DNA of 64,000 nucleotides, from the NCBI GenBank assembly GCA_947683425.1, contig CANTUQ010000119.1, positions 4,985,001 to 5,049,000 of the forward strand, read 5' to 3'. Shown here in pieces: positions 23,301 to 32,922 of this stretch. Every line of letters starts with the position of its first letter. Positions within the stretch are counted from its first letter, which is position 1. The notes below the pieces were generated by a model. The model was not told the DNA's origin, did not search any database, and saw only the letters and a list, made by a program, of their open reading frames with translations. A program made the translations under genes and the position numbers. This stretch comes from Excoecaria cochinchinensis (taxonomy: Eukaryota > Streptophyta > Magnoliopsida > Malpighiales > Euphorbiaceae).

Positions 23301-23440
23301 TTGATCGTGGGGACGTCAAGGTCAGCAAGATAGCAAGTGAAGACAATGTAGCAGATCCTTTGACGAAACAGTTGCGCCCAAATCTGCACGAAGCTCATTT
23401 GAGAGCATTCGGTCTTAGGGCTATGCCCAATTGGGACTAG
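20387..23440 (+). CDS. Copia Pol: protease, integrase, RT, RNase H
   Basis: It is in frame with gag after one TAG. The order is protease (LDTGCGSHIC at 20390-20420), integrase with an H-H-C-C finger (HCRLGH, CEPC), then catalytic residues in HTDVCGP, RSDRGGEY and NGVSERRN (D190, D253, E289 counted from 20426). RT follows with WQMDVKTAFLNG and YVDD (D591; 676-679), and RNase H with YADAAFQ and STTESEYIA. Integrase before RT defines Ty1/copia. All catalytic residues I checked are present and the 1,004-codon frame is uninterrupted, so this is the youngest-looking protein set in the window. The nominal start at 20426 is GTG and is not a real initiator: Pol would be made as part of Gag-Pol. Confidence 0.92.
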   Translation, partial: VLDTGCGSHICSNVQGLRNRRLLGKNEVDLRVGNGARVAAMEIGDYQLTLPSGLCLILKNCYYVPAMSRNIISVSLLDLDLDEFDFVIKNGNAHIRRQGISYGNAMLQNGLYILDLSNKESIYNINTKRVKSNELNPTYFWHCRLGHANEKRISRLHKTGVLGSFDLESYDTCEPCLHGKMTKSPFNKKSERTNGLLELIHTDVCGPLSTQARGGFSYFVTFTDDFSRYGYVYLMKYKSETFEKFKVFKNEVEKQLGKSIKAIRSDRGGEYLSQDFDGHLKECGIISQLTPPGTPQWNGVSERRNRTLLDMVRSMMSQANLPISFWGYALETATFLLNRTPTKAVEKTPYEVWTGKEPNMSFLRIWGCEAHVKKLTSDKLESKSTVCLFVGYPKETKGYYFYSQAENKVFVARKAVFLEKEFLLKKDSGSKVKLGEIQAPQIPIEDELEMGSSSQPLVEQEPITQVPRRSGRVRQEIQRYGFLITDSDTIELVDREDPTTYREAIESPDSKNWLEAMKSEMQSMYDNQVWTLVDPPEGAKVIECKWLFKLKADKTYKGRLVAKGFRQTHGVDYDETFSPVVMLKSIRILLAIAAYHDYEIWQMDVKTAFLNGNLLEDVYMTQPEGFVNPKHPKKVCKLQKSIYGLKQASRSWNLRFDEAVKEFDFVKNEDEPCVYKKVSGSIVVFLVLYVDDILLIGNDIPTLQKVKQWLGKCFSMKDLGEAETILGIRIYRDRSNRLLGLSQEKYINKVLKRFSMGDSKKGYIPLALGVPLTKEQCPKTKEERDNMSRIPYASAIGSIMYAMLCTRMDVAHALSITSRFQQDPGEKHWSAVKGILKYLRRTKDHLLVYGGQEELVIQGYADAAFQTSTQDSRSQSGFVFVLNGAAVSWRSSKQETVADSTTESEYIAASEAAKEAVWIRNFISGLGVVPSILDPLEIFCDNNGAIAQAKEPRSNQKSKHILRRYHLIREIIDRGDVKVSKIASEDNVADPLTKQLRPNLHEAHLRAFGLRAMPNWD

Positions 23441-23445
23441 TGCTA

Positions 23446-23460
23446 GTGGGAGATTGTTAG
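23446..23460 (+). other. Polypurine tract of the copia element
   Basis: GTGGGAGATTGTTAG lies directly before the LTR start TGTAAGCCC. GTGGGAGATTGTTAG-type tracts are usual in plant copia elements. Confidence 0.8.
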
Positions 23461-25195
23461 TGTAAGCCCTAGCCCCAATACATTGTAATAAAACACTTTA
23501 GTTATTAAATGAGGCATTTGTTTTACCAATTGTATTCCTGTGCATATCAATTGATAGAATTGTCCAAGAATGTCGTTTCAGTTTAAGTTATCATGTGTGA
23601 GGCACATGGTTGTAAGACCTTGAAACAAATGAGACTTCATTCTAAATATCCCTAGTCAGTCATTGTTATGGGAATAACAAATGAATTAAGACTAGTATGC
23701 TCTCTCTGATTAGTTGAGTTCTGTCTTACGGATCATAAGGACAAAAGTGTCAATCAGAGATCATAGATACATGTTTATAACATGGTATTTGGATACGATC
23801 CACACATGAGAACACTACATGGTACAAGTCATAAGTGTTTCTCATATGCAAGTTTTGTATCGGAGTTCTTAGACCTAAAATCTCTATGAAACTCTTTATG
23901 AATTACTGTGTACTTTGACATACACCTAACGTGCTCGTAACTGAGTGACAAGTATGGGTATGCTTGGGTATGCATTGATTCATGTTAGAGAGCATGAGAG
24001 AAGTGAAGGGATTACCCCTCTCTATAAGAGAGAAAAATATCATCGGCCACTTGATCAGTGAACTGAGAAGTGTATGGCCATACCGAGATGTAATAATGTG
24101 CAATCATTATTTATCTGAGAGTTCAGTGTCACTGGAATATCAAGAAAGGAATTAACTTACACATGAGGATGACTTGTTCCATGCCTTATGTTAATTCTGA
24201 TATTTATGGGTAAGGGACTATACAAAATTGCATTAGGTCACCAAATGCCATTTGCATTTTCATTTAATTTGGAATGCTATAAATATCTTGCTAGAGAATA
24301 TATATAGCCTTTGAATTAATTCATTAATTCAATTGCCAATATTAAATGGACCTATAGGATCGCACACAAAGCATTGGGCTTAAAATATTTAAATAAGGCA
24401 TTGAGCATTAATTTGGGCTTTTAATAAAAGTCAAGCTAATGTATGTAATGGGTATTAAATTGCTATTGGACCTTGGTCCATGAGAGAGGAAGATTTCGGC
24501 CCACATGGTTTAATGTCAATTAATTTAATAATATTGATTAAGTTAATTGAGTATTAAATCCTAATTGAATTTTAAATTCAAAAGGGTTTAAATTAATGTT
24601 TGTTACTTATCTATAGGAAGTGTTTAAGGTTGAATAAACTACTTTTAGGTGGTAAAATTCGGAATAAACACTTGCCATAAGATGAGGATAAAGATTAAAA
24701 AGAAAAACCCTAGTGCAAAATTTAAGTAGGCGTGAACTTCCCTCTCTCTCTCTCAAAATCTTTTCTTGGCCGAAATACACAAGGAGAAGAATTCTTTCTT
24801 TCTTTCTTGTGTGATTAGGCATTAATAGCACCAAAAGAAAGTGCAAGATCAAAAATCTTGTAGCTTTAACCCTTGCCATTACACAATACTTATATTGAGA
24901 GCTAGCATTCTCGGTTTTAAGCCTTGCTTGAAAGTGTGTGTGTGAGCATAGAGAGGATTGGCGCAAAGGCTATTCCTTGGCATTGGTGGTGAAGATCAAA
25001 GGTGGACAATATCATCTTAGTTGCTGGTCATCATCAAATTCATTTCGGAATAGGCATCTAAAGTTGTAAGTTTTTAAAAAAACCCTAAAAGTGCATGTTT
25101 CAATTCTTGTCGTGGATTTGTTTGATGTGTATGATCGTTTTTCGATATTTTTCCGCTGCGTTATCTACATACACATACCATGACATATTCCATCA
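23461..25195 (+). repeat. 3' LTR of the copia element (1,735 bp)
   Basis: It starts TGTAAGCCCTAGCCCC and ends CATATTCCATCA. A TATAAATA at 24278-24285 is a candidate core promoter. The length fits Angela-type LTRs. It is followed by GATAG, the likely target site, in a Tekay-like LTR. Confidence 0.8.
24278..24285 (+). promoter_or_regulatory. TATA box candidate in copia LTR
   Basis: GCTATAAATATC, in sense orientation and about 820 bases from the LTR start. Supported only by sequence. Confidence 0.4.
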
Positions 25196-25200
25196 GATAG

Positions 25201-25378
25201 TTAGGCATGCCTAATAGAGTTCAGTAGCTGCAGCCCCAATGTGTTCTGAACCCTGATCAGGTCTCCATTTGGATCCTCGCGATCCTCAATGTGTTCTGAT
25301 CTTATTTAAGATCCCCAATGTGAAAATATTTTGAATGAGAAAATAATGATGTTGCTTTTCAATTGTACCCTCGGGTAC
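25201..25378 (+). other. Stem-loop array in LTR fragment F
   Basis: Successive short inverted repeats are TTAGGCATGCCTAA, ACC-CTGATCA-GGT, GGATC-CTCGC-GATCC, GATCTT-ATTT-AAGATC and GTACCC-TC-GGGTAC. Several are followed by C-rich tails with CAATGTG. The homologous arrays at 53149 and 63238 keep the pairing with altered stem bases. Confidence 0.65.
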
Positions 25379-25573
25379 CCCCAATGTGTTCACTCATTAT
25401 CCGCTATTGTAAGTCAGCAGGCGTTTCGTTTGTTTTGTTGTGACTATAAGCATGTGAAATTAGTTGGTATATGAATTGATTATGAGCTCTTGAATACGAT
25501 TGAATGTGATTAAGCTATGATTTAGATATATGGGAAATAAGCATGTGCCATTTTGTATGTGTTTTGCCTTAAT

Positions 25574-25634
25574 GACCATTGTGAATGGCCATTCACATTA
25601 TTATGTCTTTTTCCCACTAAGCGTTATCGTTTAG
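25574..25634 (+). other. Conserved hairpin pair in LTR fragment F
   Basis: ACCATT-GTG-AATGG(C)C is followed by CTAAGCG-TTAT-CGTTTAG, the counterpart of the hairpins at 54390-54455 and 63701-63765. T1 inserted directly after the second stem. Confidence 0.6.
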
Positions 25635-26008
25635 TGTAACACCCCCATACCCCCGGTAAGGAATATCGAGGCGCTACGCGGACACTTACGTATACATGTA
25701 CATGTATTAGCGGAAGCGATAGCATAAACAGTCCATTTAAAGTTAATTAAATACTACACTAGGGCCCACTTGCATGTTATATTAACTACATATACATTTG
25801 CATGTTCATATACATTTACATATACATTTGCATGTACCTTTACTTGTGATTTTTTTTCTACTTATATTACATAATGATGTTACTCAAAAATGTAAAGCTC
25901 TAACTCTTTATTATACAAAAAGGTATAGCAAAACTCCTAGTGGCCTTGACCTGCAGATGTCCGCTCACTACTCCGAACCTGTAACCTACATGGAAATAAA
26001 CATCCGTG

Positions 26009-26065
26009 CTAAGCAATAACGCTTAGTGGAGATGAAAATACTACAAAGGACTTCTTTACGAAGTC
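26009..26065 (-). other. Hairpin pair in T1 LTR
   Basis: CTAAGC-AATAAC-GCTTAG (26009-26026) and GACTTC-TTTAC-GAAGTC (26049-26065). The first matches the CTAAGCG hairpin of the related LTRs. The second occupies the place of their GACAACCATT hairpin but has a wholly different stem. Confidence 0.6.
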
Positions 26066-26436
26066 ACAGATAAATCACACAATCATATATCTCATGCATA
26101 TAACTCTTATACGTCTATAGGTTGCATGCTTAAATATCAAATACTCTGAACTCACATATAAGTAACATCTACTCTTTCACTAATTCATGTACACTACATC
26201 TTGTACATTTCGTTTATTCAAATATACATTATCATGTAACCACATTCATGTCAATACACTCATGTAATCATGTACTTGTTTACAGAACTGTAATGTACTT
26301 AAACATTACTTTCATGTACTATAGCTTTATTCGAAGCAACACTATAATCATCTCAAGTTCACTGCACAACATTTAACAAAACAAGCCTGAGTTCCTCTCA
26401 TGGTGGATACGGGACGCTTTATAAAAAAACATTTTT

Positions 26437-26566
26437 GGTAGACCGAAGTCACAAAACATTTTCATATATCTCTATTAATGACCATTCTCAGAGGTCTACC
26501 CGCTTCGCCCAAACGGGGCGGAACATGGGCAGCTGCACTCGGTAATCCCTTTATAAGCATACTTAT
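26437..26566 (-). other. Structured segment in T1 LTR
   Basis: ATAAGCATACTTAT (26553-26566) replaces the TTAGGCATGCCTAA palindrome of related LTRs. CGCCC-AAACG-GGGCG (26506-26520) and a distant GGTAGACC / GGTCTACC pair (26437, 26493) follow. Pairing potential is kept although the sequence has diverged. Confidence 0.5.
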
Positions 26567-27015
26567 CTATCCACTATAACGGTAATCAGGCTCAATACCA
26601 ACTCACACACTATACACAGACATCAACTCATCAACTAAAATTCAAGTGCATTTATCAAATTCAGAGACATTTAATTCATGTACAATCTTTAATAATCATA
26701 TTCAACAACTAAAAAGCATGTAACATTCAAATTCCATGCATACACTCTTATACTACATCATCATATACATGCATTCATAAATTCATGCATATTGATCATG
26801 TTATTTGCTATACTTCACACAATTGTACATTGTTACTTTATTAGTTAAATTACAAATCTTAAACATACTCAAATGTATTTTCCCATTCATATCTACTTTC
26901 TAATCATTTAGTAGTCCTAATCATGTATAAAACGTTAAGGGGAAAGGCAAGGGGTTGACCCATGCCAACCATGGGCTCAAAACGAAGAAAAAAGAGCTTA
27001 ATATAGGGTGTTCTG

Positions 27016-27049
27016 TCGCGAGGTCGCGACCTGTGTCGCGCTCGCGACA
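27016..27049. other. TCGCGA-type palindromes in T1 LTR
   Basis: GTCGCGAGGTCGCGAC, then TGTCGCG-CT-CGCGACA (27034-27049). A related 20-mer with a 10-bp stem is at 28405-28426. The same palindrome occurs in the unrelated repeat at 42177. Confidence 0.65.
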
Positions 27050-28157
27050 GAGGCTCCGCTTTGGTGCCTCACGAGACTGCTTTTTACCCTAAATTTGTAT
27101 TGTCTAAATGAACCTCTAAACTTCTTTTTTAGGCAAAACGTTATTCTTAACAATTGTTATCTAGGATGTTAGCTTTAAATGGGACAAGTTTTAGGTCATT
27201 TGGACATCTATAACAAAAGATATGGTCTAAACAACATATACTGTTCCAGTGAACCCGCCAGAACAGGGTCACCTACGTTTTAATGACTTTTTGGGATACT
27301 TAGGGCTAGAATTAGATCAAGCACCCTCTTAGATATTTTTAGATACGGGTCTTATCTTTCATATGCGATTGGAATCAACCCAATTGAGATCCTATAACTC
27401 TACTTATAACAAATACCATACACTGGGGTCTAATGACAATAAGCAGAATTTCGCAATATCAAACTCTATTATCAACACAAACACTTAAATGATCAAGTTA
27501 CATACTTTAAACATATATACACTTGTCATGAGCACTGTAAGCAATCAAAATGAACATCTTGAGCTAATTAAAGCTCATCAAGCATCTCTTTATTTCCACA
27601 TGTCTTTGTTCAAGCATTTCTCATATAAACACATGCAAAGTTAACACAGTCACACTCGATCCCTACCTCTAGGAACTCGATCACCGCTCTCTACTCGTTC
27701 CGATCTTCTTTTTTCCTTTATCGACTCTCTTGCCTCCAGCTTGCACCAAAACCACACACAAAAACACTTGGGGTTACTCTTCTTTTTACTTTAAATTAAA
27801 AACAAAGAGAAAAAGGAGGTCAGATCGGAAAACAAATTAAGCTAACCTTCTGAAGAGATCTAATCAAGTCTTATGATTCCCTCTATAAGCCACCTCAATT
27901 GGTTCTCTCAAAGAACTAAGCATGTGAAAAAGAAAAGGAACAAGAGAGAGGCAAAGCAAGGTGATCGGCTGACCCAAAAAAAAAGAAACTAAAGCAAAAG
28001 AATAAGAGGGCCAAAACTCACATAAAAGAAGAAAAAAAAAAGAAGCAAATGGTCAATCCTCATCCTCTATTTACTATTCAAATTAATGCCCACTTACTTT
28101 AATTAATTCATGTATATCTCACTTTGACTCTTAATTTCATTTTTAATTTATTTAGTC

Positions 28158-28375
28158 TTGCCACATGTCACTCCCCTACAAAGCCATGTGTCACTCTCTT
28201 ATAACCCACACTTAAGTCTCTTGCCAAGTGTCACCCTCTCAAGTTGCCATGTGTCAACACCCTATGATGCCACTTGTCAAACTCTTATGCCGCCACTTGT
28301 CACTCTTCTACGATGCCACTTGTCACTCCTCTACGATGCCATGTGTCAACTCCCTACAACTCCAAGTCTCTTAGT
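28158..28375. repeat. About 24-bp minisatellite in T1 LTR
   Basis: Imperfect units built on GATGCCACTTGTCACTC with variable CTAC endings, about eight copies. The two overlapping open frames here are a result of the repeat. Confidence 0.7.
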
Positions 28376-28394
28376 CCCACTTATACACACATCT

Positions 28395-28525
28395 CGCGAG
28401 GGGGTTCTGTCGCGCTCGCGATAGAACGCTCACGCTCGTACCAACCAGCTGAAGTTCGAAAACCGCTGGAGGGCTCTGTCATGACCGCGACACTTGTCGC
28501 GCTCGTGACAGAACTCTCGCGCATG
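28395..28525. other. Second CpG-palindrome patch in T1 LTR
   Basis: TTCTGTCGCG-CT-CGCGATAGAA (28405-28426), then further GACCGCGACACTTGTCGCG and GCTCGTGACAG words. It lies near the start of the LTR on the element strand. Confidence 0.55.
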
Positions 28526-28585
28526 AACTTACCTTTTTCGAACAAAACTCTGTAATTCTTCTAGGGCCACTTTGGGGTGTGACAA

Positions 28586-28616
28586 ATCTCTCCCCCTTAA
28601 GAAATTTCGTCCTCGA
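28586..28616 (-). other. Polypurine tract and conserved signature of T1
   Basis: The minus strand reads CGAGGACGAAATTTCTTAAG and then GGGGGAGAGATT against the LTR. This signature precedes the 3' LTR of many plant Tekay/Del chromoviruses. Confidence 0.85.
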
Positions 28617-29154
28617 AATTTCCCCGCTAATCACTTGTAGGTAAATCTTTAAACAAATCTCTGAATCGCTATTACTTATACCATACAGCTATCAAATCGT
28701 ACATACTTCACACTTTCCTTACCGCACTGCACTCAAATCCCTACTTCTTCAAAGCATTAAGCATTATATGTATATCCTGTCAGCTTTTCTCAATAAAGCG
28801 CATACAATGATGCTTTCACATACAAATGAGGGATGCGGATGAAATGGTCATGTAATGATTTATGTATGCGAGATGATGCGAAAATGCAATGTAAGCTACT
28901 GTAATGCACTTTTCCCATCCCCATGTTTCACTATGCTTACGTTCACACGGTTCAAGTAGATAGCTGACAGGAATACAGAGTGTCACCTCAAACTCTTACC
29001 CATTCACATCTGCTGCTGCCTCGTCTACGCTCTCACGCGAGTCGGACTCCATCTATACTTTACACAAACGACATCTGTATTAGGCCACAACTCTAGACAA
29101 ACTATGACATTTAATCTATACTCTACATCTTATAGACCAGAACCTCTAACCTAA
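28617..29154 (-). other. Internal non-coding DNA of T1
   Basis: About 540 bases between the polypurine tract and the primer site. There is no gag or pol similarity and no sustained reading frame on either strand. Confidence 0.75.
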
Positions 29155-29166
29155 GCTCTGATACCA
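29155..29166 (-). other. Primer binding site of T1 (tRNA-iMet)
   Basis: The minus strand reads TGGTATCAGAGC, complementary to the 3' end of initiator tRNA-Met, five bases inside the LTR end. Confidence 0.92.
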
Positions 29167-29171
29167 CTAAA

Positions 29172-29405
29172 TGTAACACCCCCATTACCCCCGGTAAGGA
29201 ATATCGAGGCGCTACGCGGACACTTATGTATACATGTACATGTATTAGCGGAAGCGATAGCATAAACAATCCATTTAAAGTTAATTAAATACTATACTAG
29301 GGCCCACTTGCATGTTATATTAACTACATATACATTTGCATGTTCATATACATTTACATATACATTTGCATGTACCTTTACTTGTGATTTTTTTTCTACT
29401 TATAT
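29172..29405 (-). repeat. 5' LTR of T1, truncated
   Basis: It repeats 25635-25868 almost base for base (one base longer in the C run) and stops abruptly where O2 3' sequence starts at GCTTCTCGG. Confidence 0.85.
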
Positions 29406-29724
29406 TGCTTCTCGGTATCATGAGCTGTGGGGCAAACTACCAGTGAAGACTGTTATCCCGAGGTTCGGCAATCACTCTGTGTCTTCGACTAACGAGTACA
29501 AGAAGTGGATCCTTAGTCCAGCATCTGATAACAGGACTCGAGGGCTCAAGCATCTGGTCGGCGAGAGCAGCAGCAGGACTTAGCTTAGCTTACATATGTA
29601 TTTCTTTTGCACAGGATGCCTTTTTTCGGTTTTCACCCTGTCGAGGCGCCCAATTTTAGCACAGCCGCCTTTTTTCGGTTTTCGACCTACAAGGCATTTT
29701 ATTCTCTTCTTTTTATTTTGGTCT
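29406..29724 (-). other. 3' region of O2, truncated
   Basis: Non-coding sequence with the duplicated GAAAACCGAAAAAAGGC motif (minus strand, near 29690 and 29630) that also follows O1 pol. The rest of the 3' region, polypurine tract and 3' LTR are missing. Confidence 0.65.
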
Positions 29725-30748
29725 TTAGCCATGGAACCTTTTGAGTCTGTCGACGTTGATCGGTTCTTTGAATTCGTTCCCATCACTATCCGACAAGATT
29801 GCGGCTCCTTTGGACAGCAGCTTCTTAAGGATATACGGCCCCTCCCAGGTCGGTCTGAATTTCCCTCTAATATCTGGTATGCCTGGCCTCATCTGCTTGA
29901 ACACCAGGTCCCCCTCTTTCAGCAGATGCTTTCTCACCTTCTTTCTAAAAGTTCTTGCCAGTCTCTTCTGGTAAATCTGATTATGATAATAAGCTTTCAG
30001 CCTACTCTCATCCAGTAAATTCAAGTGCTGTAGCCTCTGCTGCGCCCATTCGGCCTCCGGCACTTGGGCTTCCATGACCACCCTCAGTGATTTGAGCTCT
30101 ATCTCAACTGGCAATACTGCTTCTGTTCCGTATACCAAGGAAAATGGTGTAGCGCCTGTAGACGTTCTTACCATCGTTCTATATCCCCACAGGGCGAAGG
30201 GTAACTTTTCAGCCCAGTCTTTGTAGGTTTGGACCATCTTAGACAGGATTTTCTTCATATTTTTATTCCCGGCTTCTACTGCTCCATTTGCTTGTGGCCG
30301 GTATGGAGAGGATTTATGATGCTCGACACCATACTTCTCGAGGAGCTTCCTGGTTTCTCCCATGAACTGCACCCCATTATCAGACACTATGTGATAAGGG
30401 AGGCCATATCTGCAGATGATTTCTCTCTATGAACTTGGCCATATCCCTCGCGTCAATTTTCTTGAAGGATTCTGCCTCTACCCATTTGGTAAAATAGTCA
30501 ATTGTGACTATGATGTACCTGTGCCCATTGGATGCCATAGGGCGAATCTCTCCAATGATATCTATCCCCCAAGCAGCGAAAGGCCAAGGTGACATCAGGT
30601 TATGTAGCTCTGATACTGGTAGGTGTCTCAAGTCTGCGTATTGTTGGCACAACTGGCAGTGCTTAACATATCTTGAGCAGTCATTGTCTATCGTAAGCCA
30701 ATAGAAGCCTTGTCTCATGATCTTCTTAGCTAAGGTCAAACCGTTCAT
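29725..30748 (-). pseudogene. O2 integrase
   Basis: The minus strand encodes a zinc-binding segment (HCQLCQQYADLRHLP), then catalytic Asp in WGIDIIGEIRPM, Asp in SDNGVQF and Glu in NGAVEAGNKN, followed by a C-terminal domain (GDLVFKQM, FRPTWEGPYIL) ending in FHG and a stop at 29725. It would insert element DNA. One frameshift near 30765 shifts the frame and another near 30410 restores it, so no intact protein is made. The catalytic triad itself is kept. The ending is shared with the O1 remnant. No chromodomain is present, as expected for Tat. Confidence 0.88.
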
Positions 30749-32061
30749 GTGGGCCCCACAGACACCTGCATGGTTTCCTCCATCACTTTGCGGGCTTCTT
30801 TTTCATTCAAGCATCTGAGCTGAATCCCGTCCGACTGTCTTTTGTACAACACCCCTTCCAAGGATATGAACTGAGTAGATATCTTCCGGATCATCCTCTG
30901 GTCTTTCTCAGTAGCTTCTTCTGGAAATTTATTATTTTCCAGGTAATTCATGATGTCAAAGTACAATGGTTTCCCGTCCGCCACTTCTACCTCCATTACA
31001 GGTTCGGTCTCAAAGCTGGGCTTCTCAGAACTTGAAATTAGCACTGGCTTCATAGCCACTTCTTCAGGGTTATCCCACATAGACACTAAGGTTGCTAACG
31101 CATCAGCTAGACGATTCTCATCTCTCGGCACGAAGTGGAAGGTGCAAGTCTCAAACTGCCCACATACCTCTTTCAAATATTCAATGTAGGGTACCAGCCG
31201 TTCCTCTTTTACAGCCCACTCTCCTCGAATCTGGTTGATCACCAAGGCTGAGTCACCAAAAACCTCTATATTCTTTGCCCCCAATGCCGCTAAAGCTTCC
31301 AACCCGAAAGTGCATGCTTCATATTTGGCTTCATTGTTGGTTGCTTTGTACCTCAGCTTCTTTGCTAGGGGAAGTTTCTCATTATCTGGGGTTGTCAGGA
31401 TGATTCCGATTTTGGCCCCTCTGTTATTCACTGCCCCGTCGAAGTGTAACTGCCATCCTTGGACAGAAATCGCGACTATGCTCTCATCAGGAAAGGTAAA
31501 CTCGGGAGTGTCTCCTTGAATAGGATGCTCGGCAAGAAATTCTGCTACAGCTCGCCCCTTGATAGTTTTGCGAGTGATGTATTGTACATCGAACTCCTGT
31601 AGCAAGAGCAGCCATCTCCCCATCTTACCAAGCAAAGATGGGGCTTCCTGCAAATATCTTAGCGGATTCTGCTTGGCCACTGCCTGAACTTTGTATGAAT
31701 GGAAGTAATGTCTCAGCTTCTTTGATACCCAAATTACTGCGAGGCAGATCTTTTCTACTTCAGCATATTTTATCTCATAAGCTAGGAACTTCTTGCTGAG
31801 GTAATAAATTGCGAATTCCACTCCAAATTCATCCTCTTGAGCCATCATGGCGCCCACTGAACTGCCTTCTACTGCCAGATACAGGATAAGTGGCTTGATC
31901 GGCTGCGGCGGCCTTAGCACCGGCGGATTCAATAGGTATTCTCTGATGCTGTCAAAAGCTTTCTGGCAGTCTTCGTTCTAGACCACAGGTTGATTCTTTC
32001 TAAGCAGCTTAAAAACAGGCTCGCATATCGAAGTGAGCTTGGCAATAAATCGGCTGACATA
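30749..32061 (-). pseudogene. O2 dual RNase H (RT-linked RH and second aRH-type RH)
   Basis: After two in-frame TAG codons (32062-32064, 31978-31980) the frame gives a degenerate first RNase H (LILYLAVEGSSVGAMMA, YLSKKFL, KLRHYF) and then a second, better-preserved one. The second has FDGAVNNRGAKIGI, a NEAKYEA segment, GDSALVINQI and DENRLADALA, which supply the D-E-D-D catalytic set. A second, archaeal-like RNase H is the hallmark of the Tat lineage. It would remove RNA from RNA-DNA hybrids during replication. A frameshift near 30765 ends the frame inside the following integrase region. Confidence 0.87.
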
Positions 32062-32922
32062 CTACAGCTTGCCCAGGAAACTCCTTACATCCTTCTCCTT
32101 TTGCGGCACAGGCATCTCTCTGATAGCCTTCACCTTGTCCAGGTCAATTTCTATTCCCCTCTGACTGATGACATGTCCCAATAGTTTTCCTGAAGTTACT
32201 CCAAAAATGCACTTCTTGGGGTTAAGTCGTAGATTATACTTGTCGATCCTGGTGAAGAACTTCTCTAGAGCTTCAAAGTGTCCCTCTTGGGTGGCTGACT
32301 TGACCATCATGTCATCGACATACACTTCTACCTCTTTGTGGATCAGGTCACTTAAGATCTTGGTCGCCATCCTCTGGTATGTGGCCCCTGCATTCTTCAG
32401 GCCAAAAGGCATGACTCGGTAGGCGTAGGTCCCCCATTCCGTGATGCAAGCGGTCTTAACCCGGTCAGCTATTTTGTTCAGGATCTGGTTATAGCCCACA
32501 TAACCATCTCCAAAGCTGTACATCGCGCAATTGGCGGCACTATCTATCAATACATCGATATGGGGTAGTGGAAAATCATCTTTAGGGCAGGCCTTGTTCA
32601 GATCTCGATAATCCACACACACCCTGACCTTTCCGTTCTTTTTTGCTACGGGGACCACATTTGCCAACCATGTAGGATACTGCACTTCAACAAGGAACTT
32701 GGCTTCAATCTGCTGTCGGATTTCCTCCTTAACCTTGTCTGCCCATTCTGGCCTGAGCCTTCTCAACTTCTGTTTCATAGGCTTGTAATCTGGGTAAGTC
32801 GGGATAGCATGTTCTGCCACGTCTCGGTCAATTCCTGGCATGTCCTCATAGGTCCAGGCAAAGACTTTTTCATGTTTTCTTATTATTCTCTCAAAATTTT
32901 TTCTCTCCTCAGGAGTTATATT
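32062..32922 (-). pseudogene. O2 reverse transcriptase
   Basis: The frame encodes the palm and fingers: KVFAWTYEDMPGIDRD lead-in, AKKNGKVRVCVDYRDLNKAC, FGDGYVGYNQI with the first catalytic Asp, VMPFGLKNAGATYQ, and EVYVDDMMVKS with the YVDD box (residues 1015-1018 of the 1,100-codon block starting at 35364). It stops at a TAG after LGKL where relatives have Gln. The polymerase core is uninterrupted. The KKNGKVR...DLNKAC motif is the segment found inverted in O1 and at 48001-48300. Confidence 0.9.

Larger units (their letters stand above)
18903..25195 (+). mobile_element. Ty1/copia element, Angela-like, lacking its 5' LTR
   Basis: It consists of a leader (18903-19471), a gag-pol frame of about 1,320 codons with one internal TAG, a polypurine tract and a 1.7-kb 3' LTR. 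I find no counterpart of the LTR upstream of gag, so the left end was lost, and the left junction is directly with chromovirus pol. On the right it enters a Tekay-like LTR at GATAG. Domain order integrase before RT is copia. Angela is suggested by overall sequence and LTR size, not proved. Confidence 0.85.
25196..25634 (+). repeat. Tekay-like LTR fragment (F)
   Basis: It matches the solo LTR at 52292-54875 and the LTR at 61651, from the GATAGTTAGGCATGCC segment to the CACTAAGCG hairpin. It is cut on the left by the copia LTR and on the right by the T1 mini-element. Confidence 0.8.
25635..28584 (-). repeat. 3' LTR of T1 (2,950 bp)
   Basis: On the plus strand it runs from TGTAACACCCCC to TTGGGGTGTGACA. 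On the element strand it begins TGTCACACCCC, as do 52292 and 61651. It contains hairpins at 26009-26065 and 26437-26566, CpG palindromes at 27016-27049 and 28395-28525, and a minisatellite at 28158-28375. It is only distantly similar to the other Tekay-like LTRs. Confidence 0.85.
25635..29405 (-). mobile_element. Tekay-like non-autonomous element T1, internally deleted
   Basis: On the minus strand: a partial 5' LTR (29172-29405), a tRNA-iMet primer site, about 0.57 kb of internal DNA without coding capacity, a polypurine tract with the GACGAAATTTCTTAAGGGGG signature of plant Tekay/Del elements, and a complete 3' LTR (25635-28584). The two LTR copies match closely over the shared 235 bases. 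Gag and pol are absent but both priming sites survive, so it could be moved only in trans. The outer part of the 5' LTR was lost where it meets O2. Confidence 0.85.

Noticed and set aside
28158..28555. Two overlapping plus-strand frames in T1
   Set aside because: They cover the T1 LTR minisatellite and CpG palindromes and run antisense to the element.
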